NCBI GenBank assembly: GCA_027068085.1
Contig: JAMOUQ010000014.1
Span: 62,001 to 126,000 of the forward strand
Reading direction: 5' to 3'
Source of the DNA: Desulfobacteraceae bacterium
Lineage (GTDB): Bacteria; Desulfobacterota; Desulfobacteria; Desulfobacterales; Desulfosarcinaceae
Length of the DNA stretch: 64,000 nt
Positions within the stretch are counted from its first letter, which is position 1, and each line of letters starts with the position of its first letter. Positions 1 through 9,181 of the stretch are shown here, piece by piece. The notes below the pieces were generated by a model, which had not been told where the DNA came from, did no database searches, and saw nothing but the letters and a program-made list of their open reading frames with translations. The translations under genes were made by a program, and so were the position numbers.

Positions 1-1029
1 TACGTTTCGGGCGAAGAGTCGGTCCAGCAGCTTAGGCTGCGCAGCATGCGACTGCAGGCCGAGCACGGGAATCTGCTGGTGGCGGCTGAAATCGACCTGG
101 ATGCAATCATGGACATGGTCACTACGGTCCGGCCTGACGTACTGGTGGTCGATTCGATCCAGACGGTTTTCAGCAGCGATCTCGCCTCTGCGCCCGGAAG
201 CGTCACCCAGGTCCGGGAATCCACCATGCGGCTGATGATGATGGCCAAACAGACCGGCCTGCCCACCTTTCTGGTGGGCCACGTCACCAAGGAAGGCGCC
301 ATCGCAGGCCCCAAGCTGCTGGAACACATGGTGGACACGGTCCTGTATTTCGAAGGCGACCGCAACCATGTTTTCCGTATTCTGCGGGCCGTCAAGAACC
401 GTTTCGGCTCCACCAACGAGATAGGTGTTTTCGAAATGAGCACCGGCGGCCTGCGGCCGGTTCCCAATCCCTCGGCGGTTTTCCTGTCGGGTCGCAAGAC
501 CGACACTCCGGGCTCGGTGGTGGCGGCCAGCATGGAAGGCTCCCGTCCCATCCTGGTCGAAATCCAGGCCCTTGTCAGCAGTTCCCAGCTGGGGACCGCG
601 CGCCGGACGGTCCTCGGGCTGGACGCCAACCGGGTGGCCCTGCTGGTTGCCGTCATGGAAAAGAAGCTGGGTCTTCATCTTGCCGGCCACGATATCTTCA
701 TGAACGTTGCCGGCGGGGTGCGTATAGTCGAGCCGGCCGTCGATCTGGCCGTCATAGCAGCGGTGGCCTCCAGCTTTCTGGACAAGGGAGTCGCCGGAAC
801 GACCATGGCCCTGGGTGAAGTCGGGCTTACCGGAGAGGTAAGGGCCATCGGCAATATTGACACCAGGATCGGAGAAGCCCAAAAAATGGGTTTTTCGCGC
901 TGCATCGTACCGGCGGCGAATCTGAAGAACCGGCCGGCGGCCAGGAACATGGAACTTACCGGCGTCCGGAGCCTGGCAGAAGCCATGGACGCCCTTTTTC
1001 AGTCTTCTGGCCGGTCGCCGAACGGTTGA
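1..1029 (+). CDS. radA: DNA repair protein RadA, 5' end outside window
   Basis: RadA is a RecA-like ATPase that processes recombination intermediates. The frame is open from the first base, and the start codon and Walker A lie upstream. What remains is the second half of the ATPase core (VLVVDSIQT, Walker B-like), the RadA signature KNRFG encoded at about 394-408, and a C-terminal Lon-protease-like domain (GGVRIVEPAVDLA, GEVGLTGEVR). The visible part is 342 residues, which fits a family of about 450 residues missing its N-terminal third. It ends at TGA 1027-1029, just ahead of rlmE. The identification is secure. Confidence 0.95.
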   Translation, partial: YVSGEESVQQLRLRSMRLQAEHGNLLVAAEIDLDAIMDMVTTVRPDVLVVDSIQTVFSSDLASAPGSVTQVRESTMRLMMMAKQTGLPTFLVGHVTKEGAIAGPKLLEHMVDTVLYFEGDRNHVFRILRAVKNRFGSTNEIGVFEMSTGGLRPVPNPSAVFLSGRKTDTPGSVVAASMEGSRPILVEIQALVSSSQLGTARRTVLGLDANRVALLVAVMEKKLGLHLAGHDIFMNVAGGVRIVEPAVDLAVIAAVASSFLDKGVAGTTMALGEVGLTGEVRAIGNIDTRIGEAQKMGFSRCIVPAANLKNRPAARNMELTGVRSLAEAMDALFQSSGRSPNG

Positions 1030-1049
1030 CTTGCCACGGGCCAAAAGCT

Positions 1050-1664
1050 ATGAAGCGATTTAAATCAAGGCCGAACCGCTGGCAGGACCACTGGAGCCGC
1101 CAGGCCAAGAAGGATAAGTATCCGGCCCGGTCTGTCTACAAGCTGGAAGAAATCCAGCGTAAATACAGGGTGATCAGGAAAGGGGCCACCGTCCTGGATC
1201 TTGGCTGTGCCCCCGGCAGCTGGTTGCTCTTTGCGGCCCGTGCGGCCGGCAAAAGCGGGAAAATACTTGGGATCGACCTGCAAGAGGTCAAGGTTGAGCT
1301 GCTGGCCAACGTAACGGCTCTGGTGGGCGACATTTTCGAGCCCGGGCGGCAGGTGGCAGAGCTTCTGGCCGGAACTTTCGATACCGTCATCAGCGATATG
1401 GCCCCGGCCACAACCGGCAACAAGACTGTGGATGCCGCCCGTTCCCTGGAGTTGTGCCGCCGGGCCCTCGAAATTGCCCGCCGGCGGTTGCGGCCCGGCG
1501 GGAATTTTGTCTGCAAGATATTTCAGGGCGCCGGTTTCAAGGACTTCACCATCGAGGTGAAGCGCTCGTTTGAAAAACAGCACAACTTCAAGCCGCGCAG
1601 CAGCCGCAAAGCCAGCAAAGAAATATTTGTCATCGGTCTGGGCCGCCGGCGGCAAGAAAACTGA
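1050..1664 (+). CDS. rlmE: 23S rRNA (uridine-2'-O-)methyltransferase RlmE (RrmJ/FtsJ)
   Basis: RlmE methylates the 2'-OH of a conserved uridine in the 23S rRNA A-loop using S-adenosylmethionine. The SAM motif is VLDLGCAPGSW. The catalytic set known for RrmJ is visible: Lys in RSVYKLEEIQ, Asp in ISDMAP, Lys in FVCKIFQG and Glu in SKEIFVIG. I chose ATG 1050 (204 residues, close to the usual 205-210). A TTG at 1026 overlaps the radA stop and would add eight unconserved residues. It sits between radA and yebC on the same strand. Confidence 0.93.
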   Translation: MKRFKSRPNRWQDHWSRQAKKDKYPARSVYKLEEIQRKYRVIRKGATVLDLGCAPGSWLLFAARAAGKSGKILGIDLQEVKVELLANVTALVGDIFEPGRQVAELLAGTFDTVISDMAPATTGNKTVDAARSLELCRRALEIARRRLRPGGNFVCKIFQGAGFKDFTIEVKRSFEKQHNFKPRSSRKASKEIFVIGLGRRRQEN

Positions 1665-1706
1665 CGGTTTTGCTGAAACAATAAATTTTCGTAACGGGAG
1701 GTAAGC

Positions 1707-2450
1707 ATGGCTGGTCACAGCAAATGGGCCAATATAAAACACCGCAAGGGGGCGGCCGATGCCCGGCGCGGCAAAATTTTCACCAAACTGACCAAGGAAA
1801 TTATTGTGGCGGCCCGGATGGGCGGAGGCGATCCCAACGCCAATCCCAGGCTGCGCAAGGCTATAAATGCCGCCAAGGCGGAAAACATGCCCAAAGACAA
1901 GATCGAACGGGCCGTAAAGAAGGGCACCGGCGAGCTTGAAGGCGTAAATTACGAGGAATCGACCTACGAAGGTTATGGCCCCGGCGGAGCGGCGATCCTG
2001 GTAGAATCACTCACCGACAACAAGAACCGGGCCGTGGCCGAAATCAGGCACATTTTCAGCAAGCACGGAGGTAGTCTCGGGGAAAATGGTTCCGTGGCCT
2101 GGATGTTCGACAAAAAAGGTTACCTTGTGATCGAAAAAAGCGCCGTGGACGAGGACACCCTGATGGAAACCGCCCTGGAGGCAGGGGCCGAGGATGTCCG
2201 TGAAGACGGAAACAACTTCGAGGTCATCACGGCTCCCGAGGACTTCGAGGCCGTCAGGGAGGCCATTGAAAAAGCGAGCATACCCAACATTACCGCAGAA
2301 GTGACCATGCTTCCCCAGAACACCACCACCTTGACCGGCGGCCAGGCCGAAAAGATGATCAAGCTGATGGACGCCCTGGAAGACTGCGATGACGTTCAGA
2401 AGGTCTATACCAACGCCGATATTCCGGATGAAGTCATGCAGCAGCTTTGA
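1707..2450 (+). CDS. yebC: YebC/PmpR/TACO1-family regulatory protein
   Basis: A 247-residue member of the YebC/TACO1 family, whose members are described as DNA-binding regulators or as factors aiding translation. The family opening [18 protein letters not shown] is exact. The body follows with [10 protein letters not shown]-like and YEGYGPGG segments and the acidic C-terminal domain. A strong GGGAGG ribosome site lies 6 nt upstream of the ATG. It is the last gene of the radA-rlmE-yebC run and is closed by the hairpin at 2471-2512. The family is certain; which of its roles applies here cannot be told from sequence. Confidence 0.95.
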   Translation: MAGHSKWANIKHRKGAADARRGKIFTKLTKEIIVAARMGGGDPNANPRLRKAINAAKAENMPKDKIERAVKKGTGELEGVNYEESTYEGYGPGGAAILVESLTDNKNRAVAEIRHIFSKHGGSLGENGSVAWMFDKKGYLVIEKSAVDEDTLMETALEAGAEDVREDGNNFEVITAPEDFEAVREAIEKASIPNITAEVTMLPQNTTTLTGGQAEKMIKLMDALEDCDDVQKVYTNADIPDEVMQQL

Positions 2451-2470
2451 AAACTGAAAACCATGTGAAA

Positions 2471-2512
2471 CTGCATAAAAAAAGGAGGGGGACCCCCTCC
2501 TTTTTCATGCAG
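2471..2512. terminator. Bidirectional Rho-independent terminator between yebC and the convergent solute-binding gene
   Basis: The core is GGAGGGG/CCCCTCC flanked by an A-run on the left and a T-run on the right, so it can end transcripts from both sides. An outer CTGCAT/ATGCAG pairing extends the stem. It lies between two convergent genes. Confidence 0.9.
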
Positions 2513-2549
2513 CCTCCCGAAGCCGTCCGGAACCGTGATTCAAACATGC

Positions 2550-3368
2550 TTACGGCAGCTTCTTGATCCAGTCGTTACTTTCGATCCACTTCAGCTTGAG
2601 CTTGGCCAGTTCGTCGGAGCCGTCCATGGTCGAAAGGAAGTTGTTGACCCAGTTGAGCAAATGCACATCACCCGGCGGCAGGGCAATCCCCAGGGGCTCA
2701 TAGGTAAAAGGCGTGAGCACCGCCACGAAACCCGCATCCGGATTTCTTACCAGGGCCAGCAGGCAGGCGTGATAATCGGCCACCATGGCATCTGCCCGGT
2801 TGCTGAGCACCATTTCTACGGCCTCGTCGTAATCCTCGGCAAGGAAATGCCGGGCCTTGGGCAGAAGCTTCTTCAACAAAGACGCGCTGGTGGAACCCTT
2901 GAGGGCCACAAAGCAATAGTCGGGACTGTTGAATTTCTTGGGTTCATGGTTGTAACCGATGGTTTCCTTCTTTGTCAGAAAAGCCTTGCCGGTTACGTAA
3001 TAGGGGCCGGCAAATTCAACCTCCATGTTCCTTTCCGGTGTTATGGTCATGCCGGATATGACCATGTCCACTTCACCTTTCTGCAGGGCCGGCAGCAGCT
3101 GGTCGAAATTCTTTTTGACCAGCGACAGCTCCACGCCCATGGCGCTTGCCATGTAACGGGCAAGGTCGATATCGAGCCCTTCTATCATTCCGTCTTTGGT
3201 GGTCATGTTAAGGGGCGGCATGTTGGCTGAAGTCCCTACGACCAGGGCGCCCCGCTTCTGAATCTTTGCCAGCGTCGGCGACTTTCCCACGGCCCCGGTC
3301 ATGGCGGAACACCCCACCATCAGGGCCAGCAGGCAGATGAAGAGCCCAGCCCAAATCGATTTTTTCAT
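2550..3368 (-). CDS. Family 3 solute-binding lipoprotein (amino-acid ABC type)
   Basis: A 272-residue periplasmic binding protein of the SBP_bac_3 type. Residues 1-20 form a lipoprotein signal ending LMVGC, with Cys20 as the lipidated residue. The body has the family's ALVVGTSANMPPLN opening, the EGLDIDLARYMA segment, MVISGMTITPERN and the closing GIALPPGD motif. A longer frame runs upstream, but ATG 3368 is preceded by GGAGGAAGG and begins the signal peptide. No permease or ATPase gene is adjacent, so the transporter partner is elsewhere or the protein works as an orphan receptor. The ligand is unknown; polar amino acids are likely from the family. Confidence 0.9.
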   Translation of the reverse strand: MKKSIWAGLFICLLALMVGCSAMTGAVGKSPTLAKIQKRGALVVGTSANMPPLNMTTKDGMIEGLDIDLARYMASAMGVELSLVKKNFDQLLPALQKGEVDMVISGMTITPERNMEVEFAGPYYVTGKAFLTKKETIGYNHEPKKFNSPDYCFVALKGSTSASLLKKLLPKARHFLAEDYDEAVEMVLSNRADAMVADYHACLLALVRNPDAGFVAVLTPFTYEPLGIALPPGDVHLLNWVNNFLSTMDGSDELAKLKLKWIESNDWIKKLP

Positions 3369-3530
3369 AGCCTTCCTCCGTTTTCCTTTGATGTGATTGA
3401 AAAAGCAGACTCTGAATTCCGGCTCACGGGAAAAGGGTTGCAGCCCGGCAATTGCTTTGAGAAAAAACAGAAGGATAGTGAAAAGAGCTGGAGATCGAAA
3501 AAAAGAGAATCCGCCCGGCAGCCATAAAAA

Positions 3531-3558
3531 ACTATATATCATCACTCCGGCTTGTCAA
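3531..3558 (-). promoter_or_regulatory. Sigma-70-type promoter for the solute-binding lipoprotein
   Basis: On the minus strand, TTGACA (3553-3558) is followed after 16 nt by TATAGT (3531-3536). The predicted start near 3525 leaves a leader of about 155 nt before ATG 3368. The leader is AT-rich with no clear riboswitch fold by eye. Confidence 0.6.
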
Positions 3559-3619
3559 CCGGCCTGTCCCGGACGCGAGTCATCTGTTTCCCGGTCCGGA
3601 TTTCGGGTGCCGCAAACAC

Positions 3620-6600
3620 TCAGGGCCCGGCCCCGTCTTCTTCCGGCGTGTTCTCGCCGGGCGCCGGAGCAGTTTTGGGGAAAAGCGGCTGAATCAGCTC
3701 GAAGGGCGCCTTGAGTGCCCGCCCCAATATTCCCAGTATGCGCGAGCCGACCGCCCGGGGAGACAGGGGGACGACCGCCGGATCACCGAGGGGTCCCCGG
3801 ACACTGACCGGAATGGCCACCAGGGTGCCCTTCAGTATCTTGCCAAGGATCGGGGTGTGACTGATTATCCAGTCGATGGACGTCAGCGGTGAAACAAGCA
3901 TGGTCAGGTTCATCGTCCGGCTTGCCATATCCATTTCGCCCTCGCATACAATGTTGATAACCCTGGCCTTTACCTGGGCGTCTTCCAGCACGATCCTGCT
4001 GCCCTTGAAAACCATCCGGGCAGATATGCTCTCGAAAGGCAAATCCCTGCTGCGCAGATCGGGCAGATCGCCGGTAACCAGCCTGTTGATCTTCAAATAC
4101 GAAATAATGTTGGTAAACAGGCCGGCCCCGCCCATATTGAACACCCGGCCATCGCGCATGTTTACGGCAAGCCGGCCCCGCAGGTTATCGAGCAGCTGCT
4201 GCCGGGAGCTGCCGCTGGTAACGAGGTGGCCGCTCACTTCGAGACTGCCTTCTATCCTTTCGGAGGTGTCGGCTCCTGCCAGGCAGCCCAGGGGATACTT
4301 CAACCTGCTTTTGGCCAGGCTCGGTCTCAGATTCAGCGCCACGCCTCCGGAGACGAGCTTTATGCTGCCTGCCACGGAAATGCCGCAGACCTTGACATCG
4401 ACAAGGCGCGCGGAAACCGTGGCTCCATCGAGGATGGCCATGGCATTGAAGGGCTCCCAGGTGTGCCTGCCGTATTCCACGCGTCCCAGCTCGAAAGCCA
4501 CGATCCCTTTGAGATAAGGCGGTATCCTGCTTTTTGATCCGCCCTTTCCGTCTTTGGAACCCGGGGAGGCAAAGGCCTCCTGAATCCTGTCGGCATGCAG
4601 GACGGCTGCCCTGACCTTCAAGTCCAGGTAGACAGAATCCCGGTTCATTTCCATGCGCCCGTCGATCCCCAGCCTGTCGCCGTACAGCTGGATCCGTGCC
4701 CGGCTTACGCAAATCCGGTCTCCCTTGCCGGTAACAAGAGCCCGGTCGATACCGACGCCTTCGAACGGACCGGCCGGGATGGCAACCTGCTTCATCTCAA
4801 GACTTCCGTTGAGGCTCGAAGCCCCGGGTGCCGACTGATCAAGGAATATGTGCGCTTTTCCGGAAATCTCCCCTCGTGCCCCCTCCGGCAGTTCCCACAA
4901 CTTGTCCAGGGTGGCGGCCGTCAGCCGGCCGGAAAAATCGATCTGCCAGTGACCGCTGCCCGCAGGATGCCGCAGGGCAATGAGCGCCCGGGTGGTGTCG
5001 TCCCGGAGAAGCAGGCGCCTGATGTCGAGTCCGGACCGGCTGAGACTCATCGCCAGAGACAGCCGCACTCCCGAGGCCGATGCGGCTTCCGTCTCAATTT
5101 CAAAAAACCCTTTGCCGGCAGACAGTCTCAGCTGGTCGATTACCATGGACCTGCCGGCCCTGATGCGGCTCGGCAAATTGAAAGTCTTCAACAGCCAGTG
5201 CCTGAATGCCCGGCCTGTTTGGCCCTTGAGCGTCAGTTCGAGCCGCGGCCCGGAGGTGAAAAGGCCCTTGACCGCGCCGGAACCGCCAAGGACGGTTCCG
5301 CCCATGGTCATGGAAAGGTTGCTGAAAGCCAGGCTGCCGGAATCCAGACTAAGGTCGGCCCGGTCTATCTCCAGGCAGGCCGGAAGCGCCCCGGAATCCA
5401 CCACCAGGTGATAGAGGCTCATTCCGGCCTTCAACCGCCAGCGGGATGGCTCGGTCAGGGGGCCCTTGAGGCTGAAATCGGTGATATCCGCCCAGCCGGC
5501 CAGTGCCCGGAGCCGATAACCTTCCGCCAGTCTGCCCAGCAACGGTTCGGCCCAGGCATACAGCTGGCCCACGTTGAGCCTGAAAGTGGCCTGCCGCAGA
5601 TCTATCGCCGGAGGACCGGACCAGTCGAGCCGGCCGCAGAGACCGCTGAAACTGCTCTGCCCGATATTGCCTTCCATCCGGTCCAGTTCGAGCCGGCGGC
5701 CGGTAAAAACCGCCCGGCCCCTCCTGATCTCAATTTTTCCGGGCAAACGGTCGTAATCCGCCTCCAGGGCCACCTGGTCGGCCCGGACCTCCATCTGCCA
5801 GGCTCCTTCTTTCTGCTCCAGGGTCAAATGTCCCCCGGCCGTACCGCTCAGGCTGCCGATCCGCCGCAATTCAGCCGACACCACCGGCCCGGCGGCAAAT
5901 TTACGCACAAGATCCGGAACATGGGCCAGATCGGCCCTGAAATCGCAGTCCAGGTAAAAGACCTTCCGGCCGTCCAGGCCTAGACGCAAGGTGCCGCCTG
6001 AAACGCCGGTCGCACCCTTTGTGGCCGCCAGGTTGCGGCCCGCCAGAATCCCCTTTTCCAGGGTGACGTTTCCGCTTACCTGCTCCAGGTCCCACTCCAG
6101 GACCGGAACGGACAGGGAGCCGGAGGCCAGGGCGGCGGTCAATCTGATGTTGTCCAGGGTGAAAAGGTCTTTCCAGGTCGCGGCCCGGCTGCTCAGATCC
6201 AGGCCCGATACCTGCCCCTGCCTGACTATGGCAAACAGAGCGTTCCGGAAACCATCGCTGCCCGCGGCCGCAAGGGCCACCTTCAAAGCCGATACATCGA
6301 GATGACGGGCATGGACGGACAGTTCCGGTTCAGGGCAAATCCCCTTGCCAAGCCTCCAGTCAAGGGCCGCGGTCATATCCAGGGCCGGCCTGGCAAGCTG
6401 AAGTTTCGGCAGCCTGATTCTGATCCGGTCCGGATCCCGGTCGACTTCGGCCACCGCTTTCAGGTTATGGCCGGTAAAACCGCCGCCAACCACCAAATCG
6501 GCAACGGTCAGGGTCACCCTGGCAGACAGCCTGGCACCGGAGCTTTCGGCCTCCAGGTCAAGATCTGCCCGGCCCCGGGGCAACATGCCTCCGTCCATGG

Positions 6601-7309
6601 TGATCAGGCCTGCAACAGCCTGCAGGTCGCAACTTCGCAGCCTGCCTCTGACGGAACTTTCAAGCGTCTCTGGATTCAGCGCCATTTGCAGGCGGATGGA
6701 CCTGGCAAGGCCGCAAGCGGCCTCAATTCCGACCTCGATGGTCCCGCCGGCCGTCACTCCGGCATTCAGCCCGATTTTTTCCAGGCTGAGCCGGTCACGA
6801 CCAGGGCATGAAAAAACCAGCCGGCCGTCGCTGACCTGCACCCGGGTGCCGGCAAAATCCTCTGCCATCTTCCGCAGGCCGGGCCTGAACCTTTCAGCCA
6901 GGTCCGGTAAGTTCAGGGTGACGCCAGCCGTTTTTCCGGCCGCCGGCCGTACATCGAGCCGCACCACGGGACTCTTAAGAACGATCCGTTCCAGCCGCAG
7001 ACGGCCGGTCAGGATGGGCCAGATGGCAGGCTGCACCTGCAACGCCTCCGCCTGTCCGTAAGCGGTGCCGGGCATGGCAAGCCAGGGCCGGTGCAGCGTC
7101 AAAGAGGGCCATGGCAGCAACGAAAGCGAAACGGCTCTGAAACCGCCCCTGGCGCCGACGGCGGCTTCCACCTTGCGGCTTACCCAGGCCCGGCAGTAGT
7201 CGGTGTTTATCAGCACCCGGGCCGACAGGACCAGGGCCCCGAACACGGCCGCCACCGCCATCAGGACGATAAATGTTTTGCCGGGGAATCTGACTTTGCT
7301 GAGCTTCAT
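3620..7309 (-). CDS. Giant AsmA-like/TamB-related envelope protein
   Basis: A 1229-residue protein with one N-terminal membrane segment (FIVLMAVAAVFGALVLSARVLI, roughly residues 12-33). A long periplasmic region follows, built from repeated beta-rich segments of the AsmA/YhdP/TamB superfamily. The N-terminal AsmA features are visible (GGFRAVSLSLLPWPSLTLHRP, then LRLERIVLKSPVVRLD). So is the AsmA_C-like end (NLRGRLAVNMRDGRV ... SISARMVFKGSRIVLEDAQVK). Family members are inferred to bridge inner and outer membranes for lipid transport. ATG 7309 is chosen; a TTG at 7330 would add seven residues. No operon partner is visible. The exact subfamily is uncertain because the protein is much longer than E. 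coli AsmA. Confidence 0.85.
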   Translation of the reverse strand: MKLSKVRFPGKTFIVLMAVAAVFGALVLSARVLINTDYCRAWVSRKVEAAVGARGGFRAVSLSLLPWPSLTLHRPWLAMPGTAYGQAEALQVQPAIWPILTGRLRLERIVLKSPVVRLDVRPAAGKTAGVTLNLPDLAERFRPGLRKMAEDFAGTRVQVSDGRLVFSCPGRDRLSLEKIGLNAGVTAGGTIEVGIEAACGLARSIRLQMALNPETLESSVRGRLRSCDLQAVAGLITMDGGMLPRGRADLDLEAESSGARLSARVTLTVADLVVGGGFTGHNLKAVAEVDRDPDRIRIRLPKLQLARPALDMTAALDWRLGKGICPEPELSVHARHLDVSALKVALAAAGSDGFRNALFAIVRQGQVSGLDLSSRAATWKDLFTLDNIRLTAALASGSLSVPVLEWDLEQVSGNVTLEKGILAGRNLAATKGATGVSGGTLRLGLDGRKVFYLDCDFRADLAHVPDLVRKFAAGPVVSAELRRIGSLSGTAGGHLTLEQKEGAWQMEVRADQVALEADYDRLPGKIEIRRGRAVFTGRRLELDRMEGNIGQSSFSGLCGRLDWSGPPAIDLRQATFRLNVGQLYAWAEPLLGRLAEGYRLRALAGWADITDFSLKGPLTEPSRWRLKAGMSLYHLVVDSGALPACLEIDRADLSLDSGSLAFSNLSMTMGGTVLGGSGAVKGLFTSGPRLELTLKGQTGRAFRHWLLKTFNLPSRIRAGRSMVIDQLRLSAGKGFFEIETEAASASGVRLSLAMSLSRSGLDIRRLLLRDDTTRALIALRHPAGSGHWQIDFSGRLTAATLDKLWELPEGARGEISGKAHIFLDQSAPGASSLNGSLEMKQVAIPAGPFEGVGIDRALVTGKGDRICVSRARIQLYGDRLGIDGRMEMNRDSVYLDLKVRAAVLHADRIQEAFASPGSKDGKGGSKSRIPPYLKGIVAFELGRVEYGRHTWEPFNAMAILDGATVSARLVDVKVCGISVAGSIKLVSGGVALNLRPSLAKSRLKYPLGCLAGADTSERIEGSLEVSGHLVTSGSSRQQLLDNLRGRLAVNMRDGRVFNMGGAGLFTNIISYLKINRLVTGDLPDLRSRDLPFESISARMVFKGSRIVLEDAQVKARVINIVCEGEMDMASRTMNLTMLVSPLTSIDWIISHTPILGKILKGTLVAIPVSVRGPLGDPAVVPLSPRAVGSRILGILGRALKAPFELIQPLFPKTAPAPGENTPEEDGAGP

Positions 7310-7486
7310 CGCTTTGAAACACCGTTCCAAATGGTTCCCGCATCCGTCCGGGGCAGCCCGTTGCAGCCCGTTGCCGGGGCAACTTGCGGATCAGCCCCTG
7401 CCCGAATGAAACCTTAGAGTGTATCCGGTCCGAACGCAAGTCAAGCAGACAGGCGACCGCCTACCACGGGAAAGTCGTCATTATGG

Positions 7487-7515
7487 TTGACAGCCAAGCT
7501 CATTTAGCATTTAAC
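7487..7515 (+). promoter_or_regulatory. Candidate sigma-70 promoter for the sensor kinase operon
   Basis: TTGACA (7487-7492), a 17-nt spacer, then TTTAAC (7510-7515, four of six consensus bases). The leader to ATG 7691 would be about 170 nt. Confidence 0.45.
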
Positions 7516-7664
7516 CTAAACTGAGCGTTTCAAATCACGGCCGATGTTTATAGACTATTTTTCAATAAGTTATGCATTGTTTTGCGCGCCGGTGCCGGCA
7601 CCCGGCGGGTAATGCGCCATATGGTTTCAATAACAGGTTCAATTTTATGCACTTTACGGTCACC

Positions 7665-7677
7665 GTAGACCATTCTC
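7665..7677. promoter_or_regulatory. 13-bp perfect palindrome TACGGT-C-ACCGTA ahead of the kinase start
   Basis: The six-base arms are exact complements around one base. The 3' edge is 13 nt from ATG 7691, so a bound protein, or the RNA hairpin it encodes, would cover the ribosome site. The binding factor is unknown. Confidence 0.4.
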
Positions 7678-7690
7678 TTGATGGAACGCC

Positions 7691-9181
7691 ATGGAAAAAC
7701 AGACCCAGCAGAAGCTGCTGCTCAAAGCCCTGGAAGCTTTCAACCGCCGGGTATGCCTGATTTCACCTGAATTCAAACTGCTTGCCTCCACCGGAGTCGA
7801 CCGCCTTCCGCCTGACCAGTGTGATCTGCCCCACTGCTACGAATGCATATACGGCCGCCTGGATGTGTGCGAAAACTGCCCGGCCGAAAAAGTCCTGGCC
7901 ACCGGCCGGCCGGCCATGCGCGAAGTGGTCTCTTATTCCAAGCACCGCCGGGGCACCTTCTGTCTATATGCTTACCCTGTTCCGGCCAGCGGCCCACTGG
8001 AAGCCATAGCGATTCTCAATTTCGATTTTCCGGCCCTGGAAGGACTCGAAGAAGAGCTGGCCCGCTCCAATGCATTTCTCCACAACCTGATCCAAAGCGC
8101 CTGCGACGGGGTCATCGCCGCCGACATGCACGGCAAGATCATCATCTTCAACGACGCCGCGGCCCAGTCCACCGGTTACTCGGTGGAAGAGGCCCTGTCC
8201 AGTCTGAACATCCGGGACTTCTACGAAGGTGACGGCGCCCGCGAAGTTATGCGCCGCCTGCGCAGCGAGGACTACGGGGGGCGGGGCAAACTGAAAAAGT
8301 TCAGGATAACGGCCGTCGGAAAAGACGGGGCCAAGATCCCCATCAGCCTCTATGCCGCCATCATCTATGAGGACGAAAAAGAAATCGCCACCATCGGCTT
8401 TTTCCATGACCTGCGGGAAACCATCCACATGCAGGAAAAGCTCGCCAAGACCCAGCGCCAGCTGCTGCAGTCAGAAAAGATGGCCTCCCTGGGCAAACTG
8501 GCGGCCGGAGTCGCCCACCAGCTCAACAACCCCCTGGGGTCCATCACCCTGTATACCAAGCTGATCCTGGAAGAATACGATCTGGAAGACGGCCTGCGGG
8601 CCGATTTGCAAAGGATACTGAAAGACGCCCAGCGCTGCAGCACCACGGTGCGCGAGCTGCTGGCCTTCACCCGCCAGAACAAGCAATTCATGAAACCGGT
8701 GAACGTCAACCAGATCATAGAACAGACCCTTTCCCTGATAGTGAACCAGGCCCTGTTCCAGAACATCAGGATCAAGAAACACCTGGCTCCCTTTCTGCCC
8801 ATGGTCAGGGCCGACGGCCAGCAGCTCAACCACGTCTTCATGAACCTTTTCATCAACGCCGCCCAGGCCATCGACGGCAGCGGAACCATCGAAATCACCA
8901 CCGCCACCAGTGCCTCCCGGGACAGGATAATCATCCATGTCAAAGACGATGGTCCGGGAATCGAAGAAGACGTGATCAAGCATATTTTCGAACCGTTTTT
9001 CACCACCAAGGAAGAAGGCCGGGGAACCGGTCTGGGCCTCAGTGTGGTCTTCAACATAATCGAAAATCACGGCGGCAACATCTGCGCCAAGAGCCGACCA
9101 GGGGACGGCACCACTTTCACCATCGAACTGCCGATCATCTACGAACAAAGAAAAGGAGACGGGAATGAAGCACTTGGATGA
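7691..9181 (+). CDS. PAS sensor histidine kinase with N-terminal cysteine cluster
   Basis: A 496-residue kinase with no obvious membrane segment, so probably cytoplasmic. Residues 1-120 form an input domain with five closely spaced cysteines (C44, C49, C52, C60, C63; pattern C-x4-C-x2-C-x7-C-x2-C) that could bind a metal or Fe-S cluster. A PAS domain follows at about 125-245 (DGVIAADMHGKIIIFND, AAAQSTGYSVEEA). The H-box LAAGVAHQLNNPL has the phosphorylatable His276, and HATPase motifs are DDGPGIEED and GRGTGLGLSVV. The 3' end overlaps the next gene by 17 nt, so the two are made together. The signal is unknown; a redox input is inferred from the cysteines. Confidence 0.9.
   Translation: MEKQTQQKLLLKALEAFNRRVCLISPEFKLLASTGVDRLPPDQCDLPHCYECIYGRLDVCENCPAEKVLATGRPAMREVVSYSKHRRGTFCLYAYPVPASGPLEAIAILNFDFPALEGLEEELARSNAFLHNLIQSACDGVIAADMHGKIIIFNDAAAQSTGYSVEEALSSLNIRDFYEGDGAREVMRRLRSEDYGGRGKLKKFRITAVGKDGAKIPISLYAAIIYEDEKEIATIGFFHDLRETIHMQEKLAKTQRQLLQSEKMASLGKLAAGVAHQLNNPLGSITLYTKLILEEYDLEDGLRADLQRILKDAQRCSTTVRELLAFTRQNKQFMKPVNVNQIIEQTLSLIVNQALFQNIRIKKHLAPFLPMVRADGQQLNHVFMNLFINAAQAIDGSGTIEITTATSASRDRIIIHVKDDGPGIEEDVIKHIFEPFFTTKEEGRGTGLGLSVVFNIIENHGGNICAKSRPGDGTTFTIELPIIYEQRKGDGNEALG

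Larger units (their letters stand above)
7310..7690. other. Divergent intergenic region upstream of the sensor kinase pair
   Basis: The 381 bp contain no convincing gene. They hold a sigma-70-like promoter (7487-7515), a GC-rich dyad (GGTGCCGGCACC, 7591-7602), a 22-nt motif repeated at 28867-28888, and a 13-bp palindrome just before the kinase start. Confidence 0.6.
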
